Shown here: positions 1-6,744 of the stretch, piece after piece
How the letters are laid out: each line of letters starts with the position of its first letter
How positions within the stretch are numbered: position 1 is the stretch's first letter
Source: Streptomyces cyaneus
GTDB lineage: Bacteria > Actinomycetota > Actinomycetes > Streptomycetales > Streptomycetaceae
Direction: 5' to 3'
DNA: 64,000 bases
NCBI RefSeq assembly: GCF_004028635.1
Contig: NZ_RQJW01000007.1
Coordinates: 434,001-498,000 of the forward strand
Notes under the pieces: model-generated
Told to the model about the DNA's origin: nothing
Databases searched by the model: none
What the model saw: the letters and a program-made list of their open reading frames with translations, nothing else
Position numbers and translations under genes: made by a program

Positions 1-971
1 GCCAGCAGTTCCTCGAAGCGGCCCTTGGCGGCCAGGCCCGTCTGGAGCCTGCTCAGGCCGGTGACGACGACGGTGATGGGGGTGACGAGCTGGAGCAGAT
101 AGAGCAGGAACGCGACGAAGTCGGCGAGCGTCAGGTCGCCCTGCGTGATCCGCACGCCGCCGACGATGACGATGCCGGCGAGCGCGATCTCCTGGCCGAG
201 GCTCATCACCGGGATCACGGCGGACTGCAGGCGGGCGGCGGCGAGCATCCTGCCGGTGATCTGCGCCGCGTCCTCGGTGAGCGCCTCGGTGGTGTGCCGC
301 TCCGCCCGGTAGGCCTTGATGGTGGTCAGGTTCGTCAGGGTGGTGGTGAAGCGCTGGGCGAGCCCGCCGGTGGCGATCTGGATGGACTCGTAGCCCTGGC
401 GCACCCGGCGCAGCAACAGCCAGATGACGGCGCCCGCGACCACGAACGCGCCCAGGGTGAGCAGCACCAGCACCCAGTCCAGGTACGCCATGACGCCGAT
501 GGTCACCAGTGCGGTCACCACGGCCACGGGCAGCTGGACCACGCCGACGTCGATGACCGAGCGCAGCAGCATGGCGTCCGAGGTGATCCGGGCGACCAAG
601 TTGCCGGGGCCCTGCGCCTTCACGACCTGGAGCGGCAGACGGAGGGTGTGTTCCATCACCCGGGCCCGCAGCCGCAGCACGAACCGCTCACCGAGGCGCG
701 CCAGCAGGTACGCCGATGCCGCGGACGCCAGCGCGCTGCCCACCGCCAGCGCCGCCATGAAGGCCACCCGGTGGGCGACGCCCTCGCGCTGGGCGATGGC
801 CTCGATGAGTTCCTTGACCAGCAGGGGCACACCGAGGGTTGCGGCGGTCGCGGCCAGCGCGAGCAGCACGGAGAGCAGGACCTGCGGAAGGTTTCCGCGG
901 ACCAGTTCGGGGACGATGCGCAGTCGGTGGGTGGGGCCGGGGGTCTCGCTCATCACGGGGTCCTTGCTCAT
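1..971 (-). CDS. ABC exporter, transmembrane part (3' end beyond window)
   Basis: This reads as the N-terminal 323 residues of an MsbA/LanT-type ABC exporter; the nucleotide-binding domain would lie left of the window. Several hydrophobic segments are visible (for example VLVLLTLGAFVVAGAVIWLL and VAFLLYLLQLVTPITVVVTG), with the R-x-G-E-R-F and R-I-T-S-D motifs typical of type IV exporter coupling regions. The start is taken as ATG at 971 because GGAAGG lies 8 nt upstream; an in-frame ATG at 953 is the alternative. There is no C39 peptidase domain at the N-terminus, so leader removal would fall to the M16 peptidases of the cluster. It lies directly downstream of precursor A1 behind a hairpin, and its likely job is export of the mature lanthipeptide. 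The family call is firm; the substrate is inferred from context. Confidence 0.88.
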   Translation of the reverse strand, partial: MSKDPVMSETPGPTHRLRIVPELVRGNLPQVLLSVLLALAATAATLGVPLLVKELIEAIAQREGVAHRVAFMAALAVGSALASAASAYLLARLGERFVLRLRARVMEHTLRLPLQVVKAQGPGNLVARITSDAMLLRSVIDVGVVQLPVAVVTALVTIGVMAYLDWVLVLLTLGAFVVAGAVIWLLLRRVRQGYESIQIATGGLAQRFTTTLTNLTTIKAYRAERHTTEALTEDAAQITGRMLAAARLQSAVIPVMSLGQEIALAGIVIVGGVRITQGDLTLADFVAFLLYLLQLVTPITVVVTGLSRLQTGLAAKGRFEELL

Positions 972-1014
972 CACAGGGTCCTTCCGGGCTGTCCGTCATG
1001 CGGCCGGAACGGGG

Positions 1015-1052
1015 CCGGCTCCCGGACGCCTCGAGGGCGTTCCGGGAGCCGG
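1015..1052. terminator. hairpin between precursor A1 and ABC exporter
   Basis: The arms ccggctcccgga-cgcc and ggcg-t-tccgggagccgg pair around a short tcgag loop with a single bulged base. The hairpin sits 10 nt after the stop of precursor A1 and before the exporter start. It could partially terminate transcription, so that the peptide is made in excess over the exporter. There is no T-run, which is usual in Streptomyces. Confidence 0.6.
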
Positions 1053-1061
1053 AGAGGGGTG

Positions 1062-1262
1062 TCAGCAGTTGCCGGCGACCGTGCCGCCCGCGCTCGCGCT
1101 GGTGACGACACCGGCGGAGAAGATGGCGCACTCGACGGACGAGGCGGCGCTGAAGATGCTCACCGGGCTGATGGCCGGAGCATCGGCAGCGGCGCCGGCG
1201 CCGATCTCGTCGGAGGTCGTGTAGACGGCGTAGCCGGCCATGAGCTGGTCAGCGGTGTTCAT
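1062..1262 (-). CDS. lanthipeptide precursor peptide A1
   Basis: A 66-residue RiPP precursor. Residues 1 to about 28 form a leader with AGYAVYTTSDEI (residues 9-20), which matches the AGYTAYTSAQEI of the second precursor at 4416-4604. The remainder is a Ser/Thr/Ala/Val-rich core with Cys at 45 and a C-terminal Cys66. The last six residues are TVAGNC: a Thr five positions before a C-terminal Cys, the spacing seen in thioviridamide-type AviMeCys rings. Ser41 or Ser42 next to Cys45 could form a lanthionine. The ATG at 1262 follows GGAGGA by 5 nt. It has its own upstream AT-rich region and a downstream hairpin, so expression is probably separately tuned. The exact cleavage site is unknown; it is probably near the Ala-Pro at residues 28-29. 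Confidence 0.85.
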   Translation of the reverse strand: MNTADQLMAGYAVYTTSDEIGAGAAADAPAISPVSIFSAASSVECAIFSAGVVTSASAGGTVAGNC

Positions 1263-1395
1263 TCATTCCTCCAGGTGGAGTTCCGATCTGGTGAGAAGAT
1301 TTCTAACACCTCGGAAGCGGGGCAAGGAATACGTTTCTTTTCCGGCGCCTGGGGTTTTCCCTGGTGCTTTTGGGCGGACGGCCCGGAAATTCAAT
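1263..1395 (-). promoter_or_regulatory. AT-rich leader region upstream of precursor A1
   Basis: This 133-nt gap is much less GC-rich than its surroundings. On the minus strand it contains TAGAAAT (complement of 1299-1305) about 40 nt before the A1 start, a box also found before precursor A2 (4668-4674). It is the likely -10 region of a promoter dedicated to the precursor. A convincing -35 was not identified, because the sequences upstream of the two boxes do not align at the same distance. The ribosome site GGAGGA is at 1268-1273. Confidence 0.4.
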
Positions 1396-2985
1396 TTATT
1401 GGCGCCGGGCGAAGAGGTCGAAATCTTGGGAGGCCAGCCCTGAGGGGTCGCCGACAATGACACCGGAAAAGCGGGAGGGAGCATAGAACTCCTGGGCGGC
1501 CCGCGCCACTTCCCCGAGGGTTACCTCGGCCAGCCGCTGCGGAAACGTGCGCAGCCAGTCCGGGGAGAGCCCGTACTGCAGCAGGTTCATGAGGGCGCCG
1601 GCGAGACCTGCCTGGGAGGCGGCGCCCAGGGCCGTCATGCCGGTGAAGAACTCGCGGGCCGCGTCCGTCTCGGCGGCCGACGGCGGCTGCTCGGCCAGCC
1701 GCAGCAGCTCGGCGCGAATCTGGCGTACGGCCGCCTCGGTGGCGTCGGTGCGGGTGTCGGCGTCCAGGAAGACGAGCTCCTCGTCCAGCAGCTCGTCCAG
1801 CACCGCGTCGATGCGGTAGGCGAGCCCGCGCTCCTCGCGGACGGCGACCGTCAGGCGGGAGGAGAAGAACCCGCCCAGCACACAGTTGGCGAGACTGAGC
1901 GCCGCGAAGCCCGGGTCGGCACGCGGCAACGCGGGTGCGACCAGCATGATCTGCGACTGCACGGCCCCGGGCCGACCGACGACGGCGACACCGGCCGGCC
2001 GCATCCGGCGTGGGGGTGGCGGGGGTGTCGGCGTGAGTGCCGACGGGGCTGCCATGCCGGGACTGGACGCGGGCGGGGCGGAGTCCGGGAGCCGGGGGTG
2101 TGGGGAGGGCTGGGGGGACGCCAGGGGCTGGGGGGATGCGGAGGACCCGGCGGACGCGGAGGGCTTGGCGGACGCGGAGGGCTGAGCGGACGCGGAGGGC
2201 TGGGGGGACTCCGAGGCCTGAGCGGACGCCAACGACCCGGCGGACGCCGAGGGCTGAGCGGACGCCAAAGACCCAGCGGACGCCGAGGACCCGGCGGACG
2301 CGCAGGGCCAGGTGGCTGTCGGTGGCCAGGTGGACAGGGCGGTGGTGGCGTGGTTGACCGCTGCCGTGGGGTCGAGGGCGCCTACGAGGACCAGGAGGGC
2401 GCCGCGGGGGCTCATGCCCTGGTGGTGCAGTTGTCGTACGCGGTCGGCGGTGACGGCGGCCAGGGTCTGCTCATCGGGGAGCAGGGGCGGGACGTCGGGG
2501 CCGTAGCAGTGGCGGCGCAGTGCGTCCTGGGCCAGGACGCGCGGCTGGGCGCGCAGCGGGCCGAGCTGTGCTGCCAGGCGGCGTACGGCGTGCTCGCACG
2601 CGGCGTCGGGATGGGCCGCACCGGTCAGCGCCCCGGCCACCAGGTCCAGTACCTCGGGGAAGGCGGCAGCCGTCATCGAGGCCGACACCGACAGCTGACC
2701 GCCGTCCACCCCGGCCCCGAGCGTGGCGCCCGCCCGTCCCAGCAGGTCATCGGCGCCTTCCGCGTCCGCGAACAGCGTGTCGGCGAGGACCTGGGCGAGG
2801 GCGGGCCCCTCGGCGGCCTCCGGCAACGGGACGCGCATCCGCAGCTCCACCATGGGCACGGAGGGCGCCCGAGCGGCGACCACGCGCAGCCCGTTGGGCA
2901 ATACGGCGTCCACCAGCGGCGGCAGGGGGAAGGCCCGGCCCACCTCCAGGGCGGGCAGCTCACGCACGGTCGGCACAGGGGTCAT
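1396..2985 (-). CDS. M16 peptidase family, non-catalytic subunit (RiPP leader processing)
   Basis: A 529-residue M16B (insulinase/mitochondrial processing peptidase) family protein. Recognisable family features are the N-terminal LPNGLRVV strand, and a C-terminal half with VVGRPGAVQSQIMLVAPALP, ANCVLGGFFSSRL and VREERGLAY, the R/Y-containing substrate-cradling region. The zinc motif HxxEH is absent, so this should be the structural partner of the active subunit encoded just upstream (3032-4294). Pairs of this kind act as heterodimers. A Ser/Ala/Pro-rich hexapeptide repeat (about residues 225-300) joins the two lobes and makes the protein longer than the usual 420-460 residues. ATG at 2985, 46 nt after the active subunit. 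Role: removal of the leader peptides of A1 and A2, inferred from context and from related class V clusters. Confidence 0.85.
   Translation of the reverse strand: MTPVPTVRELPALEVGRAFPLPPLVDAVLPNGLRVVAARAPSVPMVELRMRVPLPEAAEGPALAQVLADTLFADAEGADDLLGRAGATLGAGVDGGQLSVSASMTAAAFPEVLDLVAGALTGAAHPDAACEHAVRRLAAQLGPLRAQPRVLAQDALRRHCYGPDVPPLLPDEQTLAAVTADRVRQLHHQGMSPRGALLVLVGALDPTAAVNHATTALSTWPPTATWPCASAGSSASAGSLASAQPSASAGSLASAQASESPQPSASAQPSASAKPSASAGSSASPQPLASPQPSPHPRLPDSAPPASSPGMAAPSALTPTPPPPPRRMRPAGVAVVGRPGAVQSQIMLVAPALPRADPGFAALSLANCVLGGFFSSRLTVAVREERGLAYRIDAVLDELLDEELVFLDADTRTDATEAAVRQIRAELLRLAEQPPSAAETDAAREFFTGMTALGAASQAGLAGALMNLLQYGLSPDWLRTFPQRLAEVTLGEVARAAQEFYAPSRFSGVIVGDPSGLASQDFDLFARRQ
2125..2310. 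repeat. 18-nt coding tandem repeat in the M16 subunit
   Basis: Units close to cggacgcggagggctgag recur in tandem (clearest at 2150-2205) and degenerate further along. On the coding strand they give S-A-S-A-x-x hexapeptides, a flexible Ser/Ala/Pro linker between the two halves of the non-catalytic M16 protein. All copies keep the frame, which suggests slippage expansion tolerated in a linker. Confidence 0.7.
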
Positions 2986-3031
2986 GGGCGTCCTCGTCAG
3001 CAGTCAGGGGGCAGGAAGGCAGGCCACCAGG

Positions 3032-4294
3032 TCACGGCCCGCCTCCCGGAATCAGCGTCAGGACCGCGCGGCCCGCCGTCCGCAGTGCCTTGGCCGCGTG
3101 GGTCACCGACTCCGCGGTGACCTGGGGCAGCAGGGTGGGCAGGTCGGTCACCAGGTGCGGGGTGTCGTGGAGCAGTGCGAAGGCGCCGGCGTGGCGGGTG
3201 CGGGTCAGGGGGTCGTCGTAGGAACGGCAGAGCGCGGTGGCGGCGCGGGCGGTGGCGTGGGCGAGCTCGCGGGGGTCGGGGCCGGTGGCTGCCAGGCGGT
3301 CCAGTTCCTCGTCCACGGCGGACGGCACCGCCTCGGGGTCGGTGGTGGGCGGGTGGTGGGCGACCAGGAGGAAAGTGTCGGGGTCCCGGGCCTGCAGGGG
3401 GCCGAAGAAGCCGCAGCTCGCCCGCACCGACGTGACCGTGCCGTCGTGGACCAGGCGCCGCCGCAGCCGGGCGTCGTCCCCTCCGGCGAGCAGCCGGGCC
3501 AGGACCATGTGGGCCAGGTAGTCGCCGAGGTCCGCGGCGGGGTCGGGCATCCGGTACCCGAGGGCGACCGCGGGCAGGGGCGCGTGCGGGTCCCGGTGCT
3601 CCCCGCGGCGCTCGCCGCGCGGCGGTGGCTCCGTCAGTCGGGGCCGGGGCGCGGCGGGGTGGGCGGGGATGTCGCCGAAGTGGCGGTGGACGAGGGTGAG
3701 GGCGTGGTGGGGGTCGACGGGACCGCTGATGGTGAGCACCGCGTTCGCCGGGGTGTAGTGCGCCGCGAAGAACGCCTCGCACTCCGCCACCGTGGCCCGC
3801 TCCAGTTCGCGCAGGTCGCCGTAGCCGTTGTGGGCGTTGGGGAACGTGTCGTACAGGACTCCGGGGAGCACCGTCCAGGGGAAGCCGCCGTAAGGGCGGT
3901 TGGTGACCTGCAGGCGGATCTCCTCCTGGACCACGGCCACCTGGGTGCGCAGGTTCTCCGCGCTGATCCGCAGGGCGCGCATGCGGTCGGCCTCCAGGAA
4001 CAGCACGCGCTCCAGGGCGCCCGGCGGGACCAGCTGGTGGTAGTCGGTGTGGTCGTGGTGCGTGGCGGCGTTGGCCGTGCCACCGGAGGCCTGCACATGG
4101 CGGAAGTGCTCACCGCGGGCGACGTTCTCGCTGCCCTGGAACATCAGGTGCTCGAAGAGGTGGGCGAACCCGGTCCTGCCCTCGGGCTCGGAGCGGAAGC
4201 CCACGTCGTAGTGCACGGCGATCCCGGTCACCGGGGAGTTCGGCCGTGGGTCGAGCAGGACCCGCAGCCCGTTGTCCAAGATCTCCGTCCGCAC
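3032..4294 (-). CDS. M16 zinc peptidase, catalytic subunit
   Basis: A 420-residue M16B metallopeptidase. The inverted zinc site HLFEH is at residues 45-49, and the downstream glutamate ligand lies in the VAVVQEEIRL segment near residues 124-125. Starting at GTG 4294 gives the classic N-terminus with ILDNGLRVLLDP; an upstream in-frame extension would run back through the strong hairpin at 4346-4385 into precursor A2, so it is rejected. A purine-rich GAAGGG lies 9 nt before the GTG. It forms a pair with the zinc-less M16 gene that follows. Within the cluster it is the best candidate for the leader peptidase acting on both precursors. Both proteins lack a signal peptide, so processing would be cytoplasmic. 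Confidence 0.9.
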   Translation of the reverse strand: MRTEILDNGLRVLLDPRPNSPVTGIAVHYDVGFRSEPEGRTGFAHLFEHLMFQGSENVARGEHFRHVQASGGTANAATHHDHTDYHQLVPPGALERVLFLEADRMRALRISAENLRTQVAVVQEEIRLQVTNRPYGGFPWTVLPGVLYDTFPNAHNGYGDLRELERATVAECEAFFAAHYTPANAVLTISGPVDPHHALTLVHRHFGDIPAHPAAPRPRLTEPPPRGERRGEHRDPHAPLPAVALGYRMPDPAADLGDYLAHMVLARLLAGGDDARLRRRLVHDGTVTSVRASCGFFGPLQARDPDTFLLVAHHPPTTDPEAVPSAVDEELDRLAATGPDPRELAHATARAATALCRSYDDPLTRTRHAGAFALLHDTPHLVTDLPTLLPQVTAESVTHAAKALRTAGRAVLTLIPGGGP

Positions 4295-4345
4295 CCTCTG
4301 TTTCCCTTCTCTCCGCTTGCCCTGTTCTCGCTCGACGGGACGCGA

Positions 4346-4385
4346 CGCGGCCCCCGGTGTCTGGCGCCAGACACCGGGGGCCGCG
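4346..4385. terminator. perfect 20-bp palindrome between precursor A2 and the M16 pair
   Basis: The two arms (4346-4365 and 4366-4385, centred on ctggc|gccag) are perfectly complementary with no unpaired loop in the duplex. It starts about 30 nt after the A2 stop and ends about 50 nt before the M16 start. It probably works as a partial terminator or mRNA-stabilising hairpin, setting a high precursor-to-enzyme ratio. A dyad DNA-binding site cannot be excluded. Confidence 0.7.
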
Positions 4386-4415
4386 GAATGCCGCTTGACG
4401 TCAGCAGCCCGTGCT

Positions 4416-4604
4416 TCAGCAGCCCTTGGCCGCCGTGACACCGATGCTGGTGCCGATGCCGGCGCCGCAGGCCCAGCCGGACGTGGCGATGAAGGACAGC
4501 ACGGACGGGGTGGCGCCCGGGGCCTCCTCCGCGTGGGTCGCCTCGATCTCCTGGGCGGAGGTGTAGGCGGTGTAACCGGCGATCAGGTTCTCGGTGGTGT
4601 TCAC
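4416..4604 (-). CDS. lanthipeptide precursor peptide A2
   Basis: A 62-residue precursor related to A1. The leader carries NLIAGYTAYTSAQEI (residues 6-20), and a Glu/Ala-rich stretch with Ala-Pro at 28-29 may mark the leader/core border. The core holds Thr41, Ser42, Cys46 and the C-terminal TAAKGC, again Thr at -5 relative to a terminal Cys. Start: GTG at 4604 with GGAGGAAA 3 nt upstream. Core residues differ from A1 (it contains WACGAGIG), so two distinct products are expected from one enzyme set. The gene is followed by a perfect hairpin and then the protease pair. Identification rests on size, position, leader conservation and Cys/Ser/Thr pattern. Confidence 0.87.
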   Translation of the reverse strand: MNTTENLIAGYTAYTSAQEIEATHAEEAPGATPSVLSFIATSGWACGAGIGTSIGVTAAKGC

Positions 4605-4745
4605 GAGTTTCCTCCCGTTTTCATGGACTCACGATTCGGAATTACGGCGCTCCGCAATTCCTGTCGTATTTCTAGCATGCCGGGCACGGAATAAGGCCGT
4701 AAAAAGTTTCCTTGCCCATCAACGGACTCCGGAAAATTGGGCCTC
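4605..4745 (-). promoter_or_regulatory. AT-rich leader region upstream of precursor A2
   Basis: A 141-nt low-GC gap after the 65-aa gene. Read on the minus strand, TAGAAAT (4668-4674) lies about 65 nt before the A2 start, the same box as before A1. It suggests that precursor A2 has its own promoter in addition to read-through from the long operon upstream. The ribosome site GGAGGAAA precedes the GTG. Confidence 0.4.
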
Positions 4746-4943
4746 TCAGAGTTCCCGCACATAGCGGGTGGCGAGCTCCAGCGGGGCGCCCGGGAAATCG
4801 TCCCGGAGCACCTTGATGGCCTTCACGTCACCGTCCTGCTGCTTCACCCGTCGGATACGGGACTCGTCGACCGCGCGACGGAAATCGTCGTACGACGGGT
4901 AACGCTCCTTGAATTCCTGCTTCCGCTTCTGCCAGCCGAACAT
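4746..4943 (-). CDS. small cluster protein resembling the L7/L12 C-terminal domain
   Basis: A 65-residue charged protein without Cys or a signal peptide. Its C-terminal half, VKAIKVLRDDFPGAPLELA followed by TRYVREL, follows the pattern of the ribosomal protein bL12 C-terminal domain (K-x-x-x-I-K-x-[VL]-R-x-x-x-x-x-x-L-x-x-A-x-x-x-V). The N-terminus (MFGWQKRKQEFKERYPSYDD) is basic and aromatic. The ATG overlaps the methyltransferase stop (ATGA), so the two are translationally coupled, and precursor A2 follows. I know no assigned role for such a protein in lanthipeptide clusters; a leader-binding or scaffolding role is speculation. Sequence-level similarity is by eye only. Confidence 0.65.
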   Translation of the reverse strand: MFGWQKRKQEFKERYPSYDDFRRAVDESRIRRVKQQDGDVKAIKVLRDDFPGAPLELATRYVREL

Positions 4944-5707
4944 CAGGCCTCCTCCTGTGCGGTTTCGGTACGGTCCGCGCTCTCGTAGACGGACACATGG
5001 CGCAGGCTGGCCGCGGTGTACGGCTGCCTGGTCCAGCTCTCGTAGCGCTCCACGAGCCGCAGCCCGGCCAGCTCCGCGAGCAGGTCGATCTCGAACGGGA
5101 ACGCGTAGCGCAGGACGTGCTGCTTGGTCTCCGGCGGTCCGCCGTCGACGATGGTGTGTGTGCCGATCATCAGCTGCCGGGAGCGGTCGACGGCGAGCGT
5201 GTCGAGCATGATGGCGCCCTCGTTGAGGTAGCGCATCGAGAAGTCCGGCTTCTGCAGGCCGTGGTACGGCGCGGGGTCGAACGCCTCCAGGACGAACCGG
5301 CCGCCGGGGGCGAGCTGTTCGCGCGCCAGCCGCAGACAGCCGAGCTGCTGTTCCTTGGTCACGGCGACGAAGAAGGTGTTGAGCAGCAGGGTGACGAGGT
5401 CGTAGGACTCGCCGGTGCCCGTCTCGGTGAAGTCGCCGAGCCGCGTGGTGACCGCGCCCTTGGCGTCGCGTTCCTTCAGCTTCGCGAGCATCGCCTCGGA
5501 GCCGTCGATGCCGTGGACCTCGTAGCCGCGCTCGGCCAGCGGGAGGGCGATACGGCCGGTGCCGACGCCGAGTTCGAGGATCCGGCCCTGCGGCGGGGTG
5601 AGTCCGGCGAGGAACTCGACCGCGAGGTTGGTGTCGAACTCGATCGGATACATCTGGTCGTAGACGCTCGCGAGCTTCTCGTCGTAGTGGGCGTTGCCCA
5701 GGGTCAT
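4943..5707 (-). CDS. SAM-dependent class I methyltransferase (putative N-terminal N-methyltransferase)
   Basis: A 254-residue Rossmann methyltransferase. Motif I is ILELGVGTGRIALPLAERGY, followed by the acidic HGIDGSEAML (ribose-binding Asp). The family-typical YDLVTLLLNTFF and EQLAPGGRFVLEAFDP follow. The start is ATG 5707, overlapping the stop of the upstream gene (ATGA); the longer reading to 5803 would run through LanX in another frame. In class V and linaridin clusters a methyltransferase at this position makes the N,N-dimethyl N-terminus of the mature peptide, and that is the proposed role here. It is coupled upstream to LanX and downstream to the 65-aa gene. Confidence 0.85.
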   Translation of the reverse strand: MTLGNAHYDEKLASVYDQMYPIEFDTNLAVEFLAGLTPPQGRILELGVGTGRIALPLAERGYEVHGIDGSEAMLAKLKERDAKGAVTTRLGDFTETGTGESYDLVTLLLNTFFVAVTKEQQLGCLRLAREQLAPGGRFVLEAFDPAPYHGLQKPDFSMRYLNEGAIMLDTLAVDRSRQLMIGTHTIVDGGPPETKQHVLRYAFPFEIDLLAELAGLRLVERYESWTRQPYTAASLRHVSVYESADRTETAQEEA

Positions 5708-6744
5708 CCTGTCTCCAGCGTTGTCGGGCGCACCGCGGCGGTGCCGTCGGTGTCGATCAGTTCGGCGATGCAGTCGAGATAGGCCGGGAACTCGTCCGTC
5801 CATCCGACGTAGGCGGCGTAGTCGTGGGCGTGGGTGAACACCCGCAGGGCGGCGGCGCGGCCCAGCGCCACCGGGTCGGTTCCGTGGTCCCCGTAGCCGC
5901 GCAGGAAGGAGCGGGCGGACTCGGCGCAGTGCTCGGCGAGGTCTGCGTGCTCGGGCCGGGTGAGGTGGACCAGCCGGAACTCGGCCAGTTCGCCGAGCAG
6001 CCAGCCCACGTCGTAGGCGGCCGGGCCGCGGGCCAGTTCCTCACCGGCCAGCAGGACCCCGGCGCCGGGCGCCGCCCCGGGCACGAGGGCGCCGCTGCCC
6101 ACGCCGCCCAGCAGGAAGACGTCGCCCTCCCCGCCGACGGCGAGCTCGTCGCACCAGCCGAGCACACGCGCGAGCCGGTCCGGCCCGAGCCGCCTGGCTG
6201 CGAGTGCGTGGAGGTTCGGCAGGTGTGCGTGCGGGGCGTCGGAAGACGGCGTGGGTGACGGCGTACGAGACGGCGTGGTCCGCAGCCAGGAGGCCAGTCG
6301 GGCGGCGCCGCGCGGCCGTCCCGTGGCCAGCCGTACGGGCACGCCCTCGTGCACGCGGCGCACCGTACGGCCCACCTCGTACAGGAGGTGGTGCAGCAGC
6401 CCGCGTTGCCGTGCGTCGAGCGCCGAGAGCAACAGGTGCCCGACGGACCGCGCCGCGCCGGCCGGGTAGCGGCGGGCGCCGTCCTGGGGAACGCCCAGGA
6501 CGGGGAGGACGCCCGCGACACCCGGTGCCGACTCGGGTACGACCGCCGACACGGCGGCGCGCACCTCGTCGGACACGGCCGAGAACGGCTCCCGCCGCAG
6601 CTCCCCGGCCGACCGCTCCCACACGAACCCACGCCCATGCCGCCGGACACGGGTGCGCAGGAAGCCGGTCCCGAACTCGTCGACGATCTCCCCGGGCTCC
6701 CTCGACGGGTCGGTGGGTGCGTGGCCCCCGTGTGCCGTGGTCAC
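5704..6744 (-). CDS. LanX-like protein of class V lanthipeptide synthetase (kinase-fold remnant)
   Basis: A 346-residue protein. The GTG start at 6744 overlaps the decarboxylase stop (GTGA), and it ends with ATGA into the methyltransferase. The C-terminal half recalls aminoglycoside-phosphotransferase-like folds (LARGPAAYDVGWLLGELAEF resembles their Gly-Asp-x-x-x-Asp-[LV]-G segment, and ALAARRLGPDRL their helical lobe), but no HxD catalytic loop is seen. Three-component class V synthetases consist of LanK, LanY and LanX; with K and Y identified upstream, this is the best LanX candidate, proposed to help cyclisation. A Thr/Pro/Ser stretch near residues 155-170 looks like a linker. The functional call leans on context. 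Confidence 0.62.
   Translation of the reverse strand: MTTAHGGHAPTDPSREPGEIVDEFGTGFLRTRVRRHGRGFVWERSAGELRREPFSAVSDEVRAAVSAVVPESAPGVAGVLPVLGVPQDGARRYPAGAARSVGHLLLSALDARQRGLLHHLLYEVGRTVRRVHEGVPVRLATGRPRGAARLASWLRTTPSRTPSPTPSSDAPHAHLPNLHALAARRLGPDRLARVLGWCDELAVGGEGDVFLLGGVGSGALVPGAAPGAGVLLAGEELARGPAAYDVGWLLGELAEFRLVHLTRPEHADLAEHCAESARSFLRGYGDHGTDPVALGRAAALRVFTHAHDYAAYVGWTDEFPAYLDCIAELIDTDGTAAVRPTTLETG

Noticed and set aside
2125..2310. CRISPR-like short repeats
   Set aside because: Repeats are contiguous 18-nt coding units without spacers, in frame inside the M16 gene.
2098..3120. Long plus-strand frame opposite the M16 gene
   Set aside because: Antisense to a well-supported gene, Gly/Arg-rich composition of a high-GC shadow frame, and no family features.
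4346..4385. Phage attachment site
   Set aside because: The palindrome is fully explained as a hairpin between operon genes; no integrase or second copy is present.
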